Part shown: positions 1 through 8,386 of the stretch, in pieces | How positions within the stretch are numbered: the first letter of the stretch is position 1 | How the letters are laid out: each line of letters opens with the position of its first letter | Source of the DNA: Rhodoferax fermentans | Lineage (GTDB): Bacteria > Pseudomonadota > Gammaproteobacteria > Burkholderiales > Burkholderiaceae_C | Assembly (NCBI RefSeq): GCF_002017865.1 | Contig: NZ_MTJN01000002.1 | Coordinates: 3,720,001 to 3,784,000, forward strand | Length of the DNA stretch: 64,000 nucleotides | Direction of reading: 5' to 3' | The notes under the pieces: generated by a model | Databases searched by the model: none | What the model saw: only the letters and a program-made list of their open reading frames with translations | What the model was told of the DNA's origin: nothing | Program-made: the position numbers and the translations under genes

Positions 1-132
1 CCCCAGCACCTTGGCTTCGACCGTGTGGCAGGCCAGGCAACCCTTGGCTTTGGCCAGGACCTCGTCTGCCTGGGCTGCACCCGCCAACAGCAGACCAGCA
101 CCAAGCAACAGAGATAGCTTGATTGACTTCAT
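1..132 (-). CDS. c-type cytochrome, class I (C-terminus cut by window edge)
   Basis: Only the first 44 codons are present. The protein starts with a hydrophobic signal peptide (K-rich start, then LLLGAGLLLAGAAQA), so it is probably exported to the periplasm. A single CLACH haem-binding motif follows at residues 32-36. This arrangement fits a small monohaem cytochrome c of the c551/c552 type that carries electrons to terminal oxidases or peroxidases. The ATG at 132 lies 63 bp from a Fur-like site (195-213), so iron control is possible. The rest of the gene lies outside the window, so the exact subfamily cannot be decided. Confidence 0.8.
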   Translation of the reverse strand, partial: MKSIKLSLLLGAGLLLAGAAQADEVLAKAKGCLACHTVEAKVLG

Positions 133-194
133 TGTGTGTCTCCATTCATGAAAGAAAACGCTCCGTCTGAGCATCGGATAAGCATCTTAGTTCA

Positions 195-213
195 AATGCG
201 AATAATTCTCATG
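195..213. promoter_or_regulatory. Putative Fur box 1
   Basis: The 19-mer AATGCGAATAATTCTCATG matches the Fur-type inverted repeat AATGAGAATnATTCTCATT at nearly all positions. It lies between the leftward cytochrome gene (start 132) and a small rightward ORF (start 234), so it could control either. The match is read by eye; binding is inferred. Confidence 0.6.
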
Positions 214-233
214 CCGGCGCAGACAAACCCACC

Positions 234-368
234 ATGGAAATGATGGTGAAAAAGGGCGAAAAGATCGAGCGCTACAAAGCCAGCGGCCAGATCGGTCAGG
301 GTGAAGGCGCCAAGGCTGGCACCGCCTACCGGATGAAGGACGGCGGCATCGTCTACGTGCCGGAGTAA
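234..368 (+). CDS. Small hypothetical protein (44 aa), possibly a gene remnant
   Basis: A 44-codon ORF begins at ATG 234, 21 bp after a strong Fur-like site, and ends at TAA 366-368. The peptide is charged and hydrophilic, starts MEMMVKKGEK and ends GGIVYVPE, with no membrane segment or known motif. The frame is open upstream of the ATG as well, so it may be the 3' remnant of a longer lost gene. No good ribosome binding site is visible. I do not recognise a family. The opposite-strand reading is low-complexity and less protein-like. Confidence 0.35.
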   Translation: MEMMVKKGEKIERYKASGQIGQGEGAKAGTAYRMKDGGIVYVPE

Positions 369-661
369 GCCTCGGGTTGACAAGCGGCTGGGTGGCGGTG
401 CCTGGTCTTGCTGAGCAACCTGGCATTGCCTTCAATGAGAACGGTTCTTGTTTGTATACTGTGGCCAAGCCGCTTCTTGCCAGTTGTGGCCTGCAGACAG
501 CTTTGTCACCCTCATCACACCCACCCGCATGAAATCTCACAACCTGCGTTGCTGCCCCACCGTCACACCAGACACGTGGTCGGGCGCCGTGCAGGTCTGC
601 CAGAGTTACAAGCCAAAAGTGCCTCTAGCCCTTATTTAAAAAGGGCTAGCAGCTATTTATT
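369..661. other. Non-coding stretch upstream of the DHOR operon
   Basis: No convincing gene is seen here. It holds a Fur-like site (434-452) with a possible -10 (TATACT, 455-460), which could be the promoter of the DHOR/imelysin operon, and a REP-like palindrome at 613-664 that runs up to the DHOR start. Confidence 0.5.
434..452. promoter_or_regulatory. Putative Fur box 2 (DHOR/imelysin operon)
   Basis: AATGAGAACGGTTCTTGTT is a Fur-like inverted repeat (AGAAC-G-GTTCT core) that agrees with the AATGAGAATnATTCTCATT consensus at about 15 of 19 positions. It immediately precedes a -10-like TATACT at 455-460, about 200 bp upstream of the DHOR gene. Repression by Fur-Fe(II) is inferred. Confidence 0.5.
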
Positions 662-664
662 TTG
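613..664. repeat. REP-like palindrome, copy 1
   Basis: Complementary arms CTAGCCCTT / AAGGGCTAG are followed by AGCTATTT and preceded by an AAAAGTGCCT half. This is one of the clearest copies of a repeat found more than a dozen times in the window. It abuts the DHOR start codon. Confidence 0.75.
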
Positions 665-2158
665 AAGAACACCAAGCCAGTCCCCATGCCGCTTTCTCCA
701 ACCTCCGCCGCTCCAGCCTCGCGCTGGCCACTCACCACCGAGGTCCAGCCTCTGCTACTCACGGCGACGCTTGGGCTTCTGCTGGCTGCACCCCTGCACG
801 CGGCCGAGACGAGCCCGCCCCCCGGAGAACTCACGGGTGGTGCCACCACCGTGTGGGTGGATGGCAAAAACGCGTTCTCTCTGCCCGCCGCCAACCTGAG
901 CGACGAGGAACGCACCCGTTTTGCGATTGGCAACTCGTTTTTTAAACGCAATTGGGTCGAGGCGCCCGCCTCCACCAAGGTACGTGACGGTCTGGGCCCG
1001 CATTTCATCGCACGCTCCTGCGGCGGATGCCACGCGCTCGATGGCCGCGGCCGACCGCCCGAGGTCAAAGGTGGTCGTCATGAGCAGCCGGTGGGGCTAC
1101 TCATGCGCCTGTCGGTGCCCGGTGTGGCCGACCCGCACGAGGGTGTTTTGCCCGAGCCGACCTATGGCGGCCAGTTCAACAATGCCGCCGTGCAAGGTGT
1201 GCGCCCCGAGGGTGAGGTCACGCTGCGCACCACACCCGTGCGTGGCCGTTTTGCCGACGGCAGCCGCTACACCCTGCAGCAGCCTGTGTATGGTTTCAGG
1301 CAACTGGCCTATGGCCCGATGTCCCCCAAGGTACTGGTCAGCCCGCGTGTGGCGCCCCAGTTGATGGGCATTGGCCTGCTGGAGGCGATTGCCGAGGCCG
1401 ACATCCTGCAAAACGCCGCTGACCAGGCGGCCAGCCCCGGCCCCATCAAAGGCCAGGTCAACCGGGTGTGGGACGCGGTGGCGCAAAAAGAAATGGTAGG
1501 ACGCTTCGGCTGGAAGGCCAATGTGGCCAGCATCGCCCACCAGACGGCGGGCGCCTTCCGAGGTGACATCGGCATCACCTCGGTCTGGGCACCCGGTGAG
1601 GGCTGCACACCGGTTCAGAAAGATTGTTTGCAGGCAAGCAGTGGTGGCCACGGTGGCGCTTTTGAGATCGACCAGCCCACGCTCGAAGACGTGGTGTTTT
1701 ACCAGGCGGTGCTGGCTCCGGTGGCACGACGCCAGATCAAGGACCCGCAGGTGCGCCAAGGCCAAGCGCTGTTTGAGCAGGCCGGTTGCGCCAGCTGCCA
1801 CCGCCCGAGTTACACCACCCACCAGGGGCCCAACCCCAGCATGAGCAGCCCGACCCTCAACGGCCAAACCATCTGGCCCTATACCGACTTGCTGCTGCAC
1901 GACATGGGTCCGGGCCTGGCCGACGGCCGGCCCGACTTTGCCGCCAGTGGCAGCCAGTGGAAAACCCCGGCGCTGTGGGGCATCGGCCTGATCCAGGCGG
2001 TCAACGGCCACACCCGGCTGTTGCACGATGGCCGGGCCAACGGGGTGCTCGAAGCGGTGTTGTGGCATGGCGGCGAGGCGCAGGCAGCGCAACAGCAGGT
2101 GCTGCAAATGAGCCGTGCCCAACGTGCGGCGCTGGTGAAGTTTGTGGAATCGCTCTAA
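662..2158 (+). CDS. Di-haem oxidoreductase (DHOR/DUF1111 family, 'thiol oxidoreductase')
   Basis: This 498-aa exported protein carries two haem c motifs, CGGCH near residue 120 and CASCH near residue 376, the pattern of the DHOR family related to MauG/cytochrome c peroxidase. A signal peptide (hydrophobic stretch around residues 30-47, ending LHAAE) places it in the periplasm. The frame can start at TTG 662 or ATG 686; neither has a strong Shine-Dalgarno, so the start is uncertain. The following imelysin and DUF1513 genes form a known genomic partnership linked to iron acquisition, and a Fur-like site lies upstream. The exact substrate is not known for the family. Confidence 0.85.
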   Translation: MKNTKPVPMPLSPTSAAPASRWPLTTEVQPLLLTATLGLLLAAPLHAAETSPPPGELTGGATTVWVDGKNAFSLPAANLSDEERTRFAIGNSFFKRNWVEAPASTKVRDGLGPHFIARSCGGCHALDGRGRPPEVKGGRHEQPVGLLMRLSVPGVADPHEGVLPEPTYGGQFNNAAVQGVRPEGEVTLRTTPVRGRFADGSRYTLQQPVYGFRQLAYGPMSPKVLVSPRVAPQLMGIGLLEAIAEADILQNAADQAASPGPIKGQVNRVWDAVAQKEMVGRFGWKANVASIAHQTAGAFRGDIGITSVWAPGEGCTPVQKDCLQASSGGHGGAFEIDQPTLEDVVFYQAVLAPVARRQIKDPQVRQGQALFEQAGCASCHRPSYTTHQGPNPSMSSPTLNGQTIWPYTDLLLHDMGPGLADGRPDFAASGSQWKTPALWGIGLIQAVNGHTRLLHDGRANGVLEAVLWHGGEAQAAQQQVLQMSRAQRAALVKFVESL

Positions 2159-2159
2159 A

Positions 2160-2215
2160 TGCTCTTTATTTCAGAGCTATATCCCCTTTTTGAAAAAGGG
2201 CTGGAGGCCAATTTG
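2160..2215. repeat. REP-like palindrome, copy 2 (between DHOR and imelysin)
   Basis: The stretch reads GCTCTTTATTTCAGAGCTAT, then CCCCTTTTTGAAAAAGGG and CTGGAGGCCAATTTG, the usual order of this repeat. It fills the intergenic gap and accidentally extends the imelysin frame upstream to 2159. Confidence 0.7.
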
Positions 2216-2248
2216 ACGCATCAAACCACACCCCATCAAGGTCTGCCC

Positions 2249-3421
2249 TTGACACCAGGCAGCGGGCCTGTGCGCAGACTGGCGCTGGCACTCGGCAGCG
2301 CCCTGCTGACCGTGGCCAGCCACGCAGCCACACCATCAGCCACCCAGGTACTGATGCCCATGTATTCCCCCGCCGAGGTGATGCAAGGCCTGTACAGCCA
2401 ACATTTACCACCGCTGTCACAGCGCTTTGCCGCCGAGGCAGACGCCCTGGTGACTGCCACCCAGCAGTATTGCCAGAGCTTGCCCACACCTGGGACTCCG
2501 TTGCCTGCCCGGCAAGCCGCCTGGACCCGCTTGCACACCCAATGGCAACACACCATGCTGGCCTGGGAAAGCCTGTCCACCCCGGCGGTCGGACCGATGT
2601 TGACCCGCCGCTCACAACGCCAGATCGACTTCTGGCCAACCCGCCCGGAGCTGCTGACCAAAGCGCTGGCCAAAGCGCCGCAGACCCTGGCCGACATGGA
2701 AACCGTGGGCACCCTCGCCAAAGGTTTGCCCGCCATGGAGCTGATGATGACGCCCTGGCGGCCAGTGGCAGCAGGCCAACGCAGCGGGTCGATCGCCCCT
2801 TCTGTGGCCAGCTGCCGCTACCTGGGCCTGCTGGCGCAGGGTGTGCAGGTCGAGGCCACGGAGCTGGGTGCGGAACTGGCCACCTGGGCGGCCAAAGACT
2901 GGGAGCAGACCCCGGACGACACGGCCATCGCGATGGCCGAGTGGGTCAACCAATGGCTGGGCGGGCTGGAGCGCCTGCGCTGGGCCCACCTGGAGAAACC
3001 CCTCAAAACCGCGCAAACCCTGGGTGAGACACGCAAAAACAGCACGCCGCAATTCGCCCGCATGGGGCGCGAGACCAATCTGGCAGGCTGGCGCGCCCAG
3101 TGGCATAGCCTGCTGGCCCAAGGACGGCTGAGCGAGGCACAACGGACCCAGCCACCCACACCAGGCCAGGCGCTGGTGCCGATTGAGGCACTGCTGCTGG
3201 GCCAGGGCCAGATCGCGCTGGCCCAGCGCTGGGCCCAGGCGCTGGATGCGGTCAACACCCGCATTGACCAGCTACCCGCACAGGCCAGCTCGCGTGCAGC
3301 CGAGCAGCGTGAGCTGCTGGCGCTGACCGCCGCACTCAAAGCCATCACCGTCTTGTTCCAGAACGAGGTGGCCAGTGCCCTCGACATTGCGCTGGGCTTC
3401 TCCGATGCCGATGGGGATTAA
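2249..3421 (+). CDS. Imelysin-family (M75/IrpA-like) periplasmic protein
   Basis: About 390 aa. The frame is open from 2159, but its first 30 codons are encoded by a REP-like repeat. A TTG at 2249 with an AAGG upstream gives a normal export signal (RRLALALGSALL...ASHA), so I prefer that start. The body is the mostly alpha-helical imelysin fold. The family's GxHxxE site appears as GLPAMELM, the variant usual for DHOR-linked copies, so peptidase activity is doubtful and a metal-handling role is more likely. It is followed after 7 bp by the DUF1513 gene. Iron-regulated uptake is inferred from the neighbourhood (Fur-like site, feo genes). Confidence 0.82.
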   Translation: MTPGSGPVRRLALALGSALLTVASHAATPSATQVLMPMYSPAEVMQGLYSQHLPPLSQRFAAEADALVTATQQYCQSLPTPGTPLPARQAAWTRLHTQWQHTMLAWESLSTPAVGPMLTRRSQRQIDFWPTRPELLTKALAKAPQTLADMETVGTLAKGLPAMELMMTPWRPVAAGQRSGSIAPSVASCRYLGLLAQGVQVEATELGAELATWAAKDWEQTPDDTAIAMAEWVNQWLGGLERLRWAHLEKPLKTAQTLGETRKNSTPQFARMGRETNLAGWRAQWHSLLAQGRLSEAQRTQPPTPGQALVPIEALLLGQGQIALAQRWAQALDAVNTRIDQLPAQASSRAAEQRELLALTAALKAITVLFQNEVASALDIALGFSDADGD

Positions 3422-3428
3422 ACCGCTC

Positions 3429-4637
3429 ATGCAGACGCTGACACGCCGCGCCGCCTTGCAAAGCCTGGGACTGAGCGCCCTGACACTGCTGCCGCTGGGG
3501 TCAGCACTTGGCGCCACGGCCAGCCACACAGCACACAAGCGCCCCAGCGGGCAGCGTTTTGCCGCCTGCTGGGACAGCCCACAGAGCCAGCATTACGCCG
3601 GTTGGTTGCAGCTCGATGCCAGCGGCCAACTGACAACGCTGCACCAGTTGGAACTGCCTACACGGGGCCACGGCCTGGCCCTGCTGCCCGACGGCAGCCT
3701 GCTGGTGGCCGCACGCCGCCCGGGCGACTGGCTGATCCGACTGACGCCCGGCCAACCCGCCCAGTGGTTGTGGCAAGCCAGTGACCGGGTGTTCAGCGGC
3801 CATGTGCTGGTGAGTTCAGACGGCTTGCGCATCTACACCACCGAAATCGACACCAACAACGGCCAGGGCCTGCTGGGAGTGCGCAACGCAAAGACCCTGG
3901 AGTTGCAGACCGAACACAAGACTTTTGGGCTGGATCCCCATGCTTTACTTGGTCTACCAGCTACTCAATCAATAGCAAAGACACATCCTCTGGCTGGCAT
4001 GTTGTTTGTCGCCAATGGCGGCATCGACACCAGCGTCGAAACCGGGCGTGTCAAACGCCAGCTGCAGCAGATGGACCCCAGCATCTGCTGCCTGCACCCC
4101 GACACGGGTGAGCGGCTGGGCCAATGGCGTCTGCCAGACCCACGCCTGAGCCTGCGCCACCTGGCCTGGGCGCTGCCCGACCCCAGCCAAGCCAGCAGCA
4201 CACCCACCCTGGGCATTGCCTTGCAGGCCGAGCATGACGACCCAGCCCTCAAAGCCGCCGCTCCGCTGTTGGCCCGGCTGAGCTGGGCCGATCAAGCCGA
4301 AGGCGCCTTGTCTCTGGCCACAGGCCAACCGGCCCTCGCGGGTTATGGCGGGGACGTCACCGTGGCCGGGCGGGGCCCCCAGGCGCAGTTTCTGGTCAGC
4401 GCCACGCGGGGTCAAGTGGTGGCTCGGTATGCATTGGATGGCCAGTATCTGGGCAGCACCCCCCTGGCCGAGGCCGGTGCCCTGGCGGTAGACGCTAATT
4501 CAATCTGGGTTGGTGGGCGTGCGGGTGTGATGCGTGTGGCCACCGGGGCAGAGGTCAATCAGGCCAACACCACCCTGCCCGGCCAGTTGCACCCCTGGGC
4601 CAGCGGGCGGGTCGACAACCACTGGCTCCACGTCTGA
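3429..4637 (+). CDS. DUF1513 domain protein (Tat-exported, beta-propeller-like)
   Basis: About 402 aa. It begins with a twin-arginine-like signal (LTRRAALQSLG followed by a hydrophobic stretch ending LGATA), so it is probably folded before export. The body has repeated beta-rich segments (for example GHGLALLPDGSLL and GHVLVSSDGLRIY) typical of the propeller-like DUF1513 family. ATG 3429 is preceded by GGGGA; the frame also has ATGs at 3375 and 3411. It is the last gene of the DHOR-imelysin-DUF1513 set. A degenerate REP copy lies in frame near 3943-3985. Its biochemical role is unknown; iron association comes from context. Confidence 0.8.
   Translation: MQTLTRRAALQSLGLSALTLLPLGSALGATASHTAHKRPSGQRFAACWDSPQSQHYAGWLQLDASGQLTTLHQLELPTRGHGLALLPDGSLLVAARRPGDWLIRLTPGQPAQWLWQASDRVFSGHVLVSSDGLRIYTTEIDTNNGQGLLGVRNAKTLELQTEHKTFGLDPHALLGLPATQSIAKTHPLAGMLFVANGGIDTSVETGRVKRQLQQMDPSICCLHPDTGERLGQWRLPDPRLSLRHLAWALPDPSQASSTPTLGIALQAEHDDPALKAAAPLLARLSWADQAEGALSLATGQPALAGYGGDVTVAGRGPQAQFLVSATRGQVVARYALDGQYLGSTPLAEAGALAVDANSIWVGGRAGVMRVATGAEVNQANTTLPGQLHPWASGRVDNHWLHV
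3943..3985. repeat. REP-like repeat, copy 3 (degenerate, inside the DUF1513 gene)
   Basis: On the minus strand this reads TTTGCTATTGATTGAGTAGC, then TGGTAGACC, matching the TATTGATTnGATAGCTGCTAGCCC half of the repeat. It is translated in frame, adding a short segment around residues 172-186 of the DUF1513 protein. Confidence 0.5.
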
Positions 4638-4735
4638 TCGCTCAAACAGCAGCTTTGAGCAGGGTGCCCGGCACGGGCCCCCAACCACCTTGAGCCGGGT
4701 CAATAGTTGTGGCTTGTTTGATCTTTGTCACAAAC

Positions 4736-4754
4736 AATGCGAATCATTCCTATT
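4736..4754. promoter_or_regulatory. Putative Fur box 3 (feo operon)
   Basis: AATGCGAATCATTCCTATT matches the Fur consensus AATGAGAATnATTCTCATT at 16 of 19 positions. It sits 37 bp before the feoA1 ATG (4791), as expected for Fur repression of ferrous iron uptake. Confidence 0.7.
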
Positions 4755-4790
4755 AATATGCCAGTCATTCCACCAGCCCGTGAAAGCACC

Positions 4791-5129
4791 ATGTTCACTT
4801 CCAGCGCCCTGTCAGGCAACGATGCCGCCCTGTTCCAGCCCGCGTCCAACGGGACAACGTCGGCAGATGCGGGCCAGGCAACGCACACCAGCAGCAGCCG
4901 CGCCCAAGCCACCTTCCCGTTGAGCATGGCCACACCGGGCCAGTTGCTGCGGGTGGCGGCCTTGCGTGGCAGCGGCATGGACCGGCGCATGACCGAGATC
5001 GGACTCAACGTGGGTGCAGAAATCCGTGTGGTGCAGCAACAAGGTGGCGGTTTGGTGGTGCAGCGTGGTGAGAGCCGGTATGCCCTGGGTGCGGGATTGG
5101 CGCACCGGGTGCTGGTGGCTGCCGTCTGA
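4791..5129 (+). CDS. feoA: FeoA-family protein 1 (N-terminally extended)
   Basis: 112 aa from ATG 4791. The C-terminal 65 or so residues are the SH3-like FeoA domain (TPGQLLRVAALRG, then RRMTEIGLNVGAEIRV), which interacts with the FeoB G-domain in the cytoplasm. The first 45 residues are low-complexity, Ser/Thr/Ala-rich and unusual for FeoA, so a start at ATG 4926 (MATPGQ) is possible. An even longer frame from 4725 would run through the Fur box and is unlikely. It is followed by a second feoA after 36 bp. Fur control is inferred. Confidence 0.85.
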   Translation: MFTSSALSGNDAALFQPASNGTTSADAGQATHTSSSRAQATFPLSMATPGQLLRVAALRGSGMDRRMTEIGLNVGAEIRVVQQQGGGLVVQRGESRYALGAGLAHRVLVAAV

Positions 5130-5165
5130 ACCCCTGGCGATTTTTCATTTTTAGGAGCAGAAACA

Positions 5166-5399
5166 ATGACAAGCTTGAGCGACCTGCAGGTCGGTGATAC
5201 CGCCCGGATATTGGGTTATGGCGAGGGCGGCGCCAGCTACCGCCGCAAACTGCTGTCGATGGGTATCACCCCTGGTGTGTCGATCAGCCTGACCCGGCTG
5301 GCCCCCTTGGGCGACCCGGTGGAGATCCGGCTGCGCGGCTTTGCCCTGTCATTGCGCAAGGACGAGGCCAAGGCCTTGTTGGTGGAGAAACTGGCATGA
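5166..5399 (+). CDS. feoA: FeoA, ferrous iron transport protein A (second copy)
   Basis: 77 aa, the normal FeoA size. It contains the SH3-like fold signature (GDTARILGYGEGG, LLSMGITPGVSISL, DPVEIRLRGFALSLR). AGGAG stands 8 bp upstream of ATG 5166. Its stop overlaps the feoB start by 4 bp (ATGA), implying translational coupling. FeoA is a small cytosolic partner of FeoB. Two feoA genes in one operon occur in several proteobacteria. Confidence 0.93.
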   Translation: MTSLSDLQVGDTARILGYGEGGASYRRKLLSMGITPGVSISLTRLAPLGDPVEIRLRGFALSLRKDEAKALLVEKLA

Positions 5400-7735
5400 C
5401 ACAATTTACTTTGGCCCTGGTGGGCAACCCCAATTGCGGCAAAACCACCCTGTTCAATGCCCTGACCGGCTCACGCCAACATGTGGGCAACTGGCCTGGT
5501 GTCACCGTCGAGAAAAAGAGCGGCTCCTACAAACTTGGCAGCACCGAGATTGAGGTGATTGACCTGCCTGGCACCTATTCACTCGATGTGGTGGACGGCG
5601 AGGTGTCACTTGATGAGCGGGTCGCCCGCGACTACGTGCACAGCGGCGAGGCCAACCTGGTGGTCAACATCGTTGATGCGGCCAACCTGGAGCGCAACCT
5701 CTACCTCACCACCCAGTTGATAGAGATGGGTGTGCCGCTGCTGCTGGTACTCAACATGACCGACATGGCTGCGGCCAAAGGCATGCAGGTCAACGCGGCC
5801 AAACTGGCCGAACAACTGGGCTGTCCGGTGCTGCCGGTGGTGGCCAGCAAGGGCAGCGGCATCACCGAGCTCAAGACGGCCATCAGCCAGGCAGCACAAC
5901 AGCAGCCCCGCGCCAGCGCCCAGGTGGTGTATTCAGACGCGCTGCAACGTGCCGTGGATGAGCTCGCGCGCAAGATCAGTGCCCTGCCTGGCAAATTGCC
6001 TGCCCGCGCGCAATGGTTGGCGGTACAACTGCTCAGCGGCGACGATCTGGCGCAAAAAACCGCTGGACCGGAGATTGCGGCGCAGGCCCGCGAGTTTGCG
6101 GCGATGCTGGGTGAGGACCTGGACATCCTGGTGGCCGACGCACGTTATGGCCTGGCCAACCGGGTCGCGCAGACAGCGGTCAAAACCACCAGCAAACTCA
6201 CCCGTGACACCTCTGCGCGGATTGACCGCGTGGTCTTGCACCGGGCGCTGGGCATCCCGATTTTCCTGGTGCTGATGTACCTGATGTTTTTGTTCACCAT
6301 CAACATCGGCGGCGCTTTCATCGACTTCTTTGACGAAGCCGCCAAGGTGGTGCTGGTGGATGGCACCACCGAGCTGATGACCCAGCTGGGTTCACCAGAA
6401 TGGCTGATCGTGCTGATCGCCAAGGGCATCGGCGGTGGTATCCAGACAGTGGCAACCTTCATCCCGGTGATTGGCTTTTTGTACCTGTTCCTGTCGGTGC
6501 TGGAAGACTCGGGTTACATGGCGCGCGCCGCTTTTGTGATGGACCGCTTCATGCGCTGGGTCGGGCTGCCGGGCAAGTCCTTTGTGCCGTTGATTGTGGG
6601 TTTTGGCTGCAATGTGCCAGCCGTCATGGCCACCCGCACGTTGGAGAACCGGCGTGACCGCTTGTTGACGATTGCCATGGCACCGTTCATGTCTTGCGGC
6701 GCACGATTGCCGGTCTACGTTTTGTTTGCGGCGGCGTTTTTCCCGAGCAACGCGCAAAACGTGGTGTTTGGCCTGTACCTGATTGGTATTGCGGTGGCCG
6801 TGTTGACCGGCTTGATCCTGAAAAACTCGCTGCTACAGGGTGATGTGGCACCGTTCATCATGGAATTGCCGCCCTACCACTTGCCCACACTCAAAGGCAT
6901 CCTGCACCACACCTGGGACCGGCTCAAGGCCTTCATCGTCAAGGCCGGGCGCATTGTGGTGCCGATGGTGCTGGTGCTCAACTTCCTCAACGCGGTGGGC
7001 ACCGATGGCAGCTTTGGCAACGAAGACAGCGACAAGTCGGCCCTGGCCGAAGTCGGCCGCACCATTGCCCCGGCCTTTGCACCGCTGGGTCTGAACGCTG
7101 ACAACTGGCCCGCTGCCGTGGGTATCTTCACCGGGGTGTTGGCCAAGGAAGCGGTCGTGGGCACACTCAATGCTGCCTACAGCGCCTTGGCTGAAAGTGA
7201 TGCCAAAGCGGCGGGTGATGAGCCTGAAGAGGCCGAACCTTATGACATGCTGGGTGGTCTGGCCGCCGCCTGGGACACCGTGCCCACCAATCTGAGTGAG
7301 GCGCTGGGCAAATGGGCTGACCCACTGGGCTTGGACATTGGTGATGTCAGCGATCAGGCCGCTGTAGCAGAGGAGCAAGAGGTGTCGGTGGCCACCTTTG
7401 GTGCCATGGCCGCGCGTTTTGACGGTGCTGCCGGTGCGTTTGCCTACCTGTTGTTCATTTTGCTGTATTTCCCCTGCACCGCAGCCATTGCGGTGGTGTA
7501 CCAGGAAAGTGGCACCCGCTGGACCCTGTTTGTGGCTGCCTGGACCACCGGTATGGCCTATGGCCTGTCCACCATTGCCTACCAGGCTGCCATCTACGAG
7601 CGTCACCCTGGTGTCTCGCTGGCCTGGATCAGTGGTGTATTGGTGGTGTTTGCGGTGGTGCTGGCAGTCATGCGCTACCTGGGGCGCGATCCCGGCAAGT
7701 CCGGCCCAACGCTGACCAGTCCACGCACGGCCTGA
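5396..7735 (+). CDS. feoB: FeoB, ferrous iron permease with GTPase domain
   Basis: 779 aa. The N-terminal G-domain has G1 (GNPNCGKT, residues 10-17), G3 (DLPGT, 56-60) and G4 (NMTD, about 120). It is followed by the GDI helical domain and a large membrane part with Gate motifs, including FGCNVPA and PFMSCGARLP, whose cysteines are conserved in the family. It moves Fe(II) across the inner membrane. It overlaps feoA by 4 bp and is followed by feoC after 18 bp, so the set is one operon under the Fur-like site at 4736-4754. Length and motifs are normal. Confidence 0.97.
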   Translation: MTQFTLALVGNPNCGKTTLFNALTGSRQHVGNWPGVTVEKKSGSYKLGSTEIEVIDLPGTYSLDVVDGEVSLDERVARDYVHSGEANLVVNIVDAANLERNLYLTTQLIEMGVPLLLVLNMTDMAAAKGMQVNAAKLAEQLGCPVLPVVASKGSGITELKTAISQAAQQQPRASAQVVYSDALQRAVDELARKISALPGKLPARAQWLAVQLLSGDDLAQKTAGPEIAAQAREFAAMLGEDLDILVADARYGLANRVAQTAVKTTSKLTRDTSARIDRVVLHRALGIPIFLVLMYLMFLFTINIGGAFIDFFDEAAKVVLVDGTTELMTQLGSPEWLIVLIAKGIGGGIQTVATFIPVIGFLYLFLSVLEDSGYMARAAFVMDRFMRWVGLPGKSFVPLIVGFGCNVPAVMATRTLENRRDRLLTIAMAPFMSCGARLPVYVLFAAAFFPSNAQNVVFGLYLIGIAVAVLTGLILKNSLLQGDVAPFIMELPPYHLPTLKGILHHTWDRLKAFIVKAGRIVVPMVLVLNFLNAVGTDGSFGNEDSDKSALAEVGRTIAPAFAPLGLNADNWPAAVGIFTGVLAKEAVVGTLNAAYSALAESDAKAAGDEPEEAEPYDMLGGLAAAWDTVPTNLSEALGKWADPLGLDIGDVSDQAAVAEEQEVSVATFGAMAARFDGAAGAFAYLLFILLYFPCTAAIAVVYQESGTRWTLFVAAWTTGMAYGLSTIAYQAAIYERHPGVSLAWISGVLVVFAVVLAVMRYLGRDPGKSGPTLTSPRTA

Positions 7736-7753
7736 ACCAACGGAGACAAGACC

Positions 7754-8053
7754 ATGATCATTTCACGCCTGAGTGCCTATTTGCAGCAACACCGGCGCGC
7801 CAGTCTGCACGACATGGCGCTCGGGCTGGACACCGATGCAGAGGCCCTGCGCAACATGCTGGGCATGCTCGAACGCAAGGGCCGGGTCAGCCGTCTGCCC
7901 AGTGGCACCCCCTGCAGCGGTGGCTGCGGCAAATGCCAGCCTGGCACCGTGGAAATTTATGAGTGGACAGGCTCGGCCCCAGCCGATCTGTCCACGCCAA
8001 ATGGGCTGGCGACCCCGAGCATCCCGATCCAGACCTGCGCCAGCCACGGCTGA
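7754..8053 (+). CDS. feoC: FeoC-like transcriptional regulator / FeoB-stability protein
   Basis: 99 aa. The first 50 or so residues form a winged-helix (LSAYLQQHRRASLHDMA, LRNMLGMLERKGRVSRL). A CxxxCxxC cluster follows (C54, C58, C61), resembling the Fe-S or redox site of FeoC. The extended tail ends with another Cys (QTCASHG), possibly the fourth ligand. GGAGA precedes ATG 7754. As last gene of the feo operon it probably tunes FeoB stability or expression. Confidence 0.85.
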   Translation: MIISRLSAYLQQHRRASLHDMALGLDTDAEALRNMLGMLERKGRVSRLPSGTPCSGGCGKCQPGTVEIYEWTGSAPADLSTPNGLATPSIPIQTCASHG

Positions 8054-8386
8054 CCTGCTCCAAGATGGTGTGAGACACACCATCCTCAGGTCCACCCTCT
8101 TGGTCTGCTGCAGGATGTTCCAGCCCCCTTGCAGCCTCCCAACATGCGATGGGGTGCATTGCGCACCGAGCATTCCCCCAAGCATTGAAGTGCTGAGCGA
8201 TGTCTCACGCAGAGATCGCTCAGTGACTGCGCTCACCCTCTTTTACAGCATCGGCGAGTTCAGCCTCAAACAACGCCAAAGTTTCAATAGCGCTCAAGAT
8301 AAAACTTGCGTTTTAAATAAGAATAGTTATCATTAACTAAGCAAAGAAGCCACAGTTCCCAGACCTTTTTCTTGAGAGGACTCACG
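8054..8386. other. feoC-downstream intergenic region
   Basis: It starts with a perfect 9-bp hairpin (GATGGTGTG-AGA-CACACCATC, 8064-8084) without a T-tract, possibly an mRNA 3' end for the feo operon. It ends with a Fur-like site (8316-8334) and the ribosome binding site of the next gene. I see no convincing gene between them. Confidence 0.55.
8316..8334. promoter_or_regulatory. Putative Fur box 4
   Basis: AATAAGAATAGTTATCATT agrees with the Fur consensus AATGAGAATnATTCTCATT at about 16 of 19 positions. It lies 52 bp upstream of the unknown gene at 8387, making that gene a likely Fur target. Confidence 0.6.

Noticed and set aside
1097..2122. 341-aa minus-strand frame opposite the DHOR gene
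   Set aside because: Shadow of a gene with two haem motifs and a signal peptide on the plus strand.
7773..8336. 187-aa plus-strand frame overlapping feoC
   Set aside because: Overlaps FeoC in another frame, contains the hairpin and Fur-like site, and lacks a ribosome binding site.
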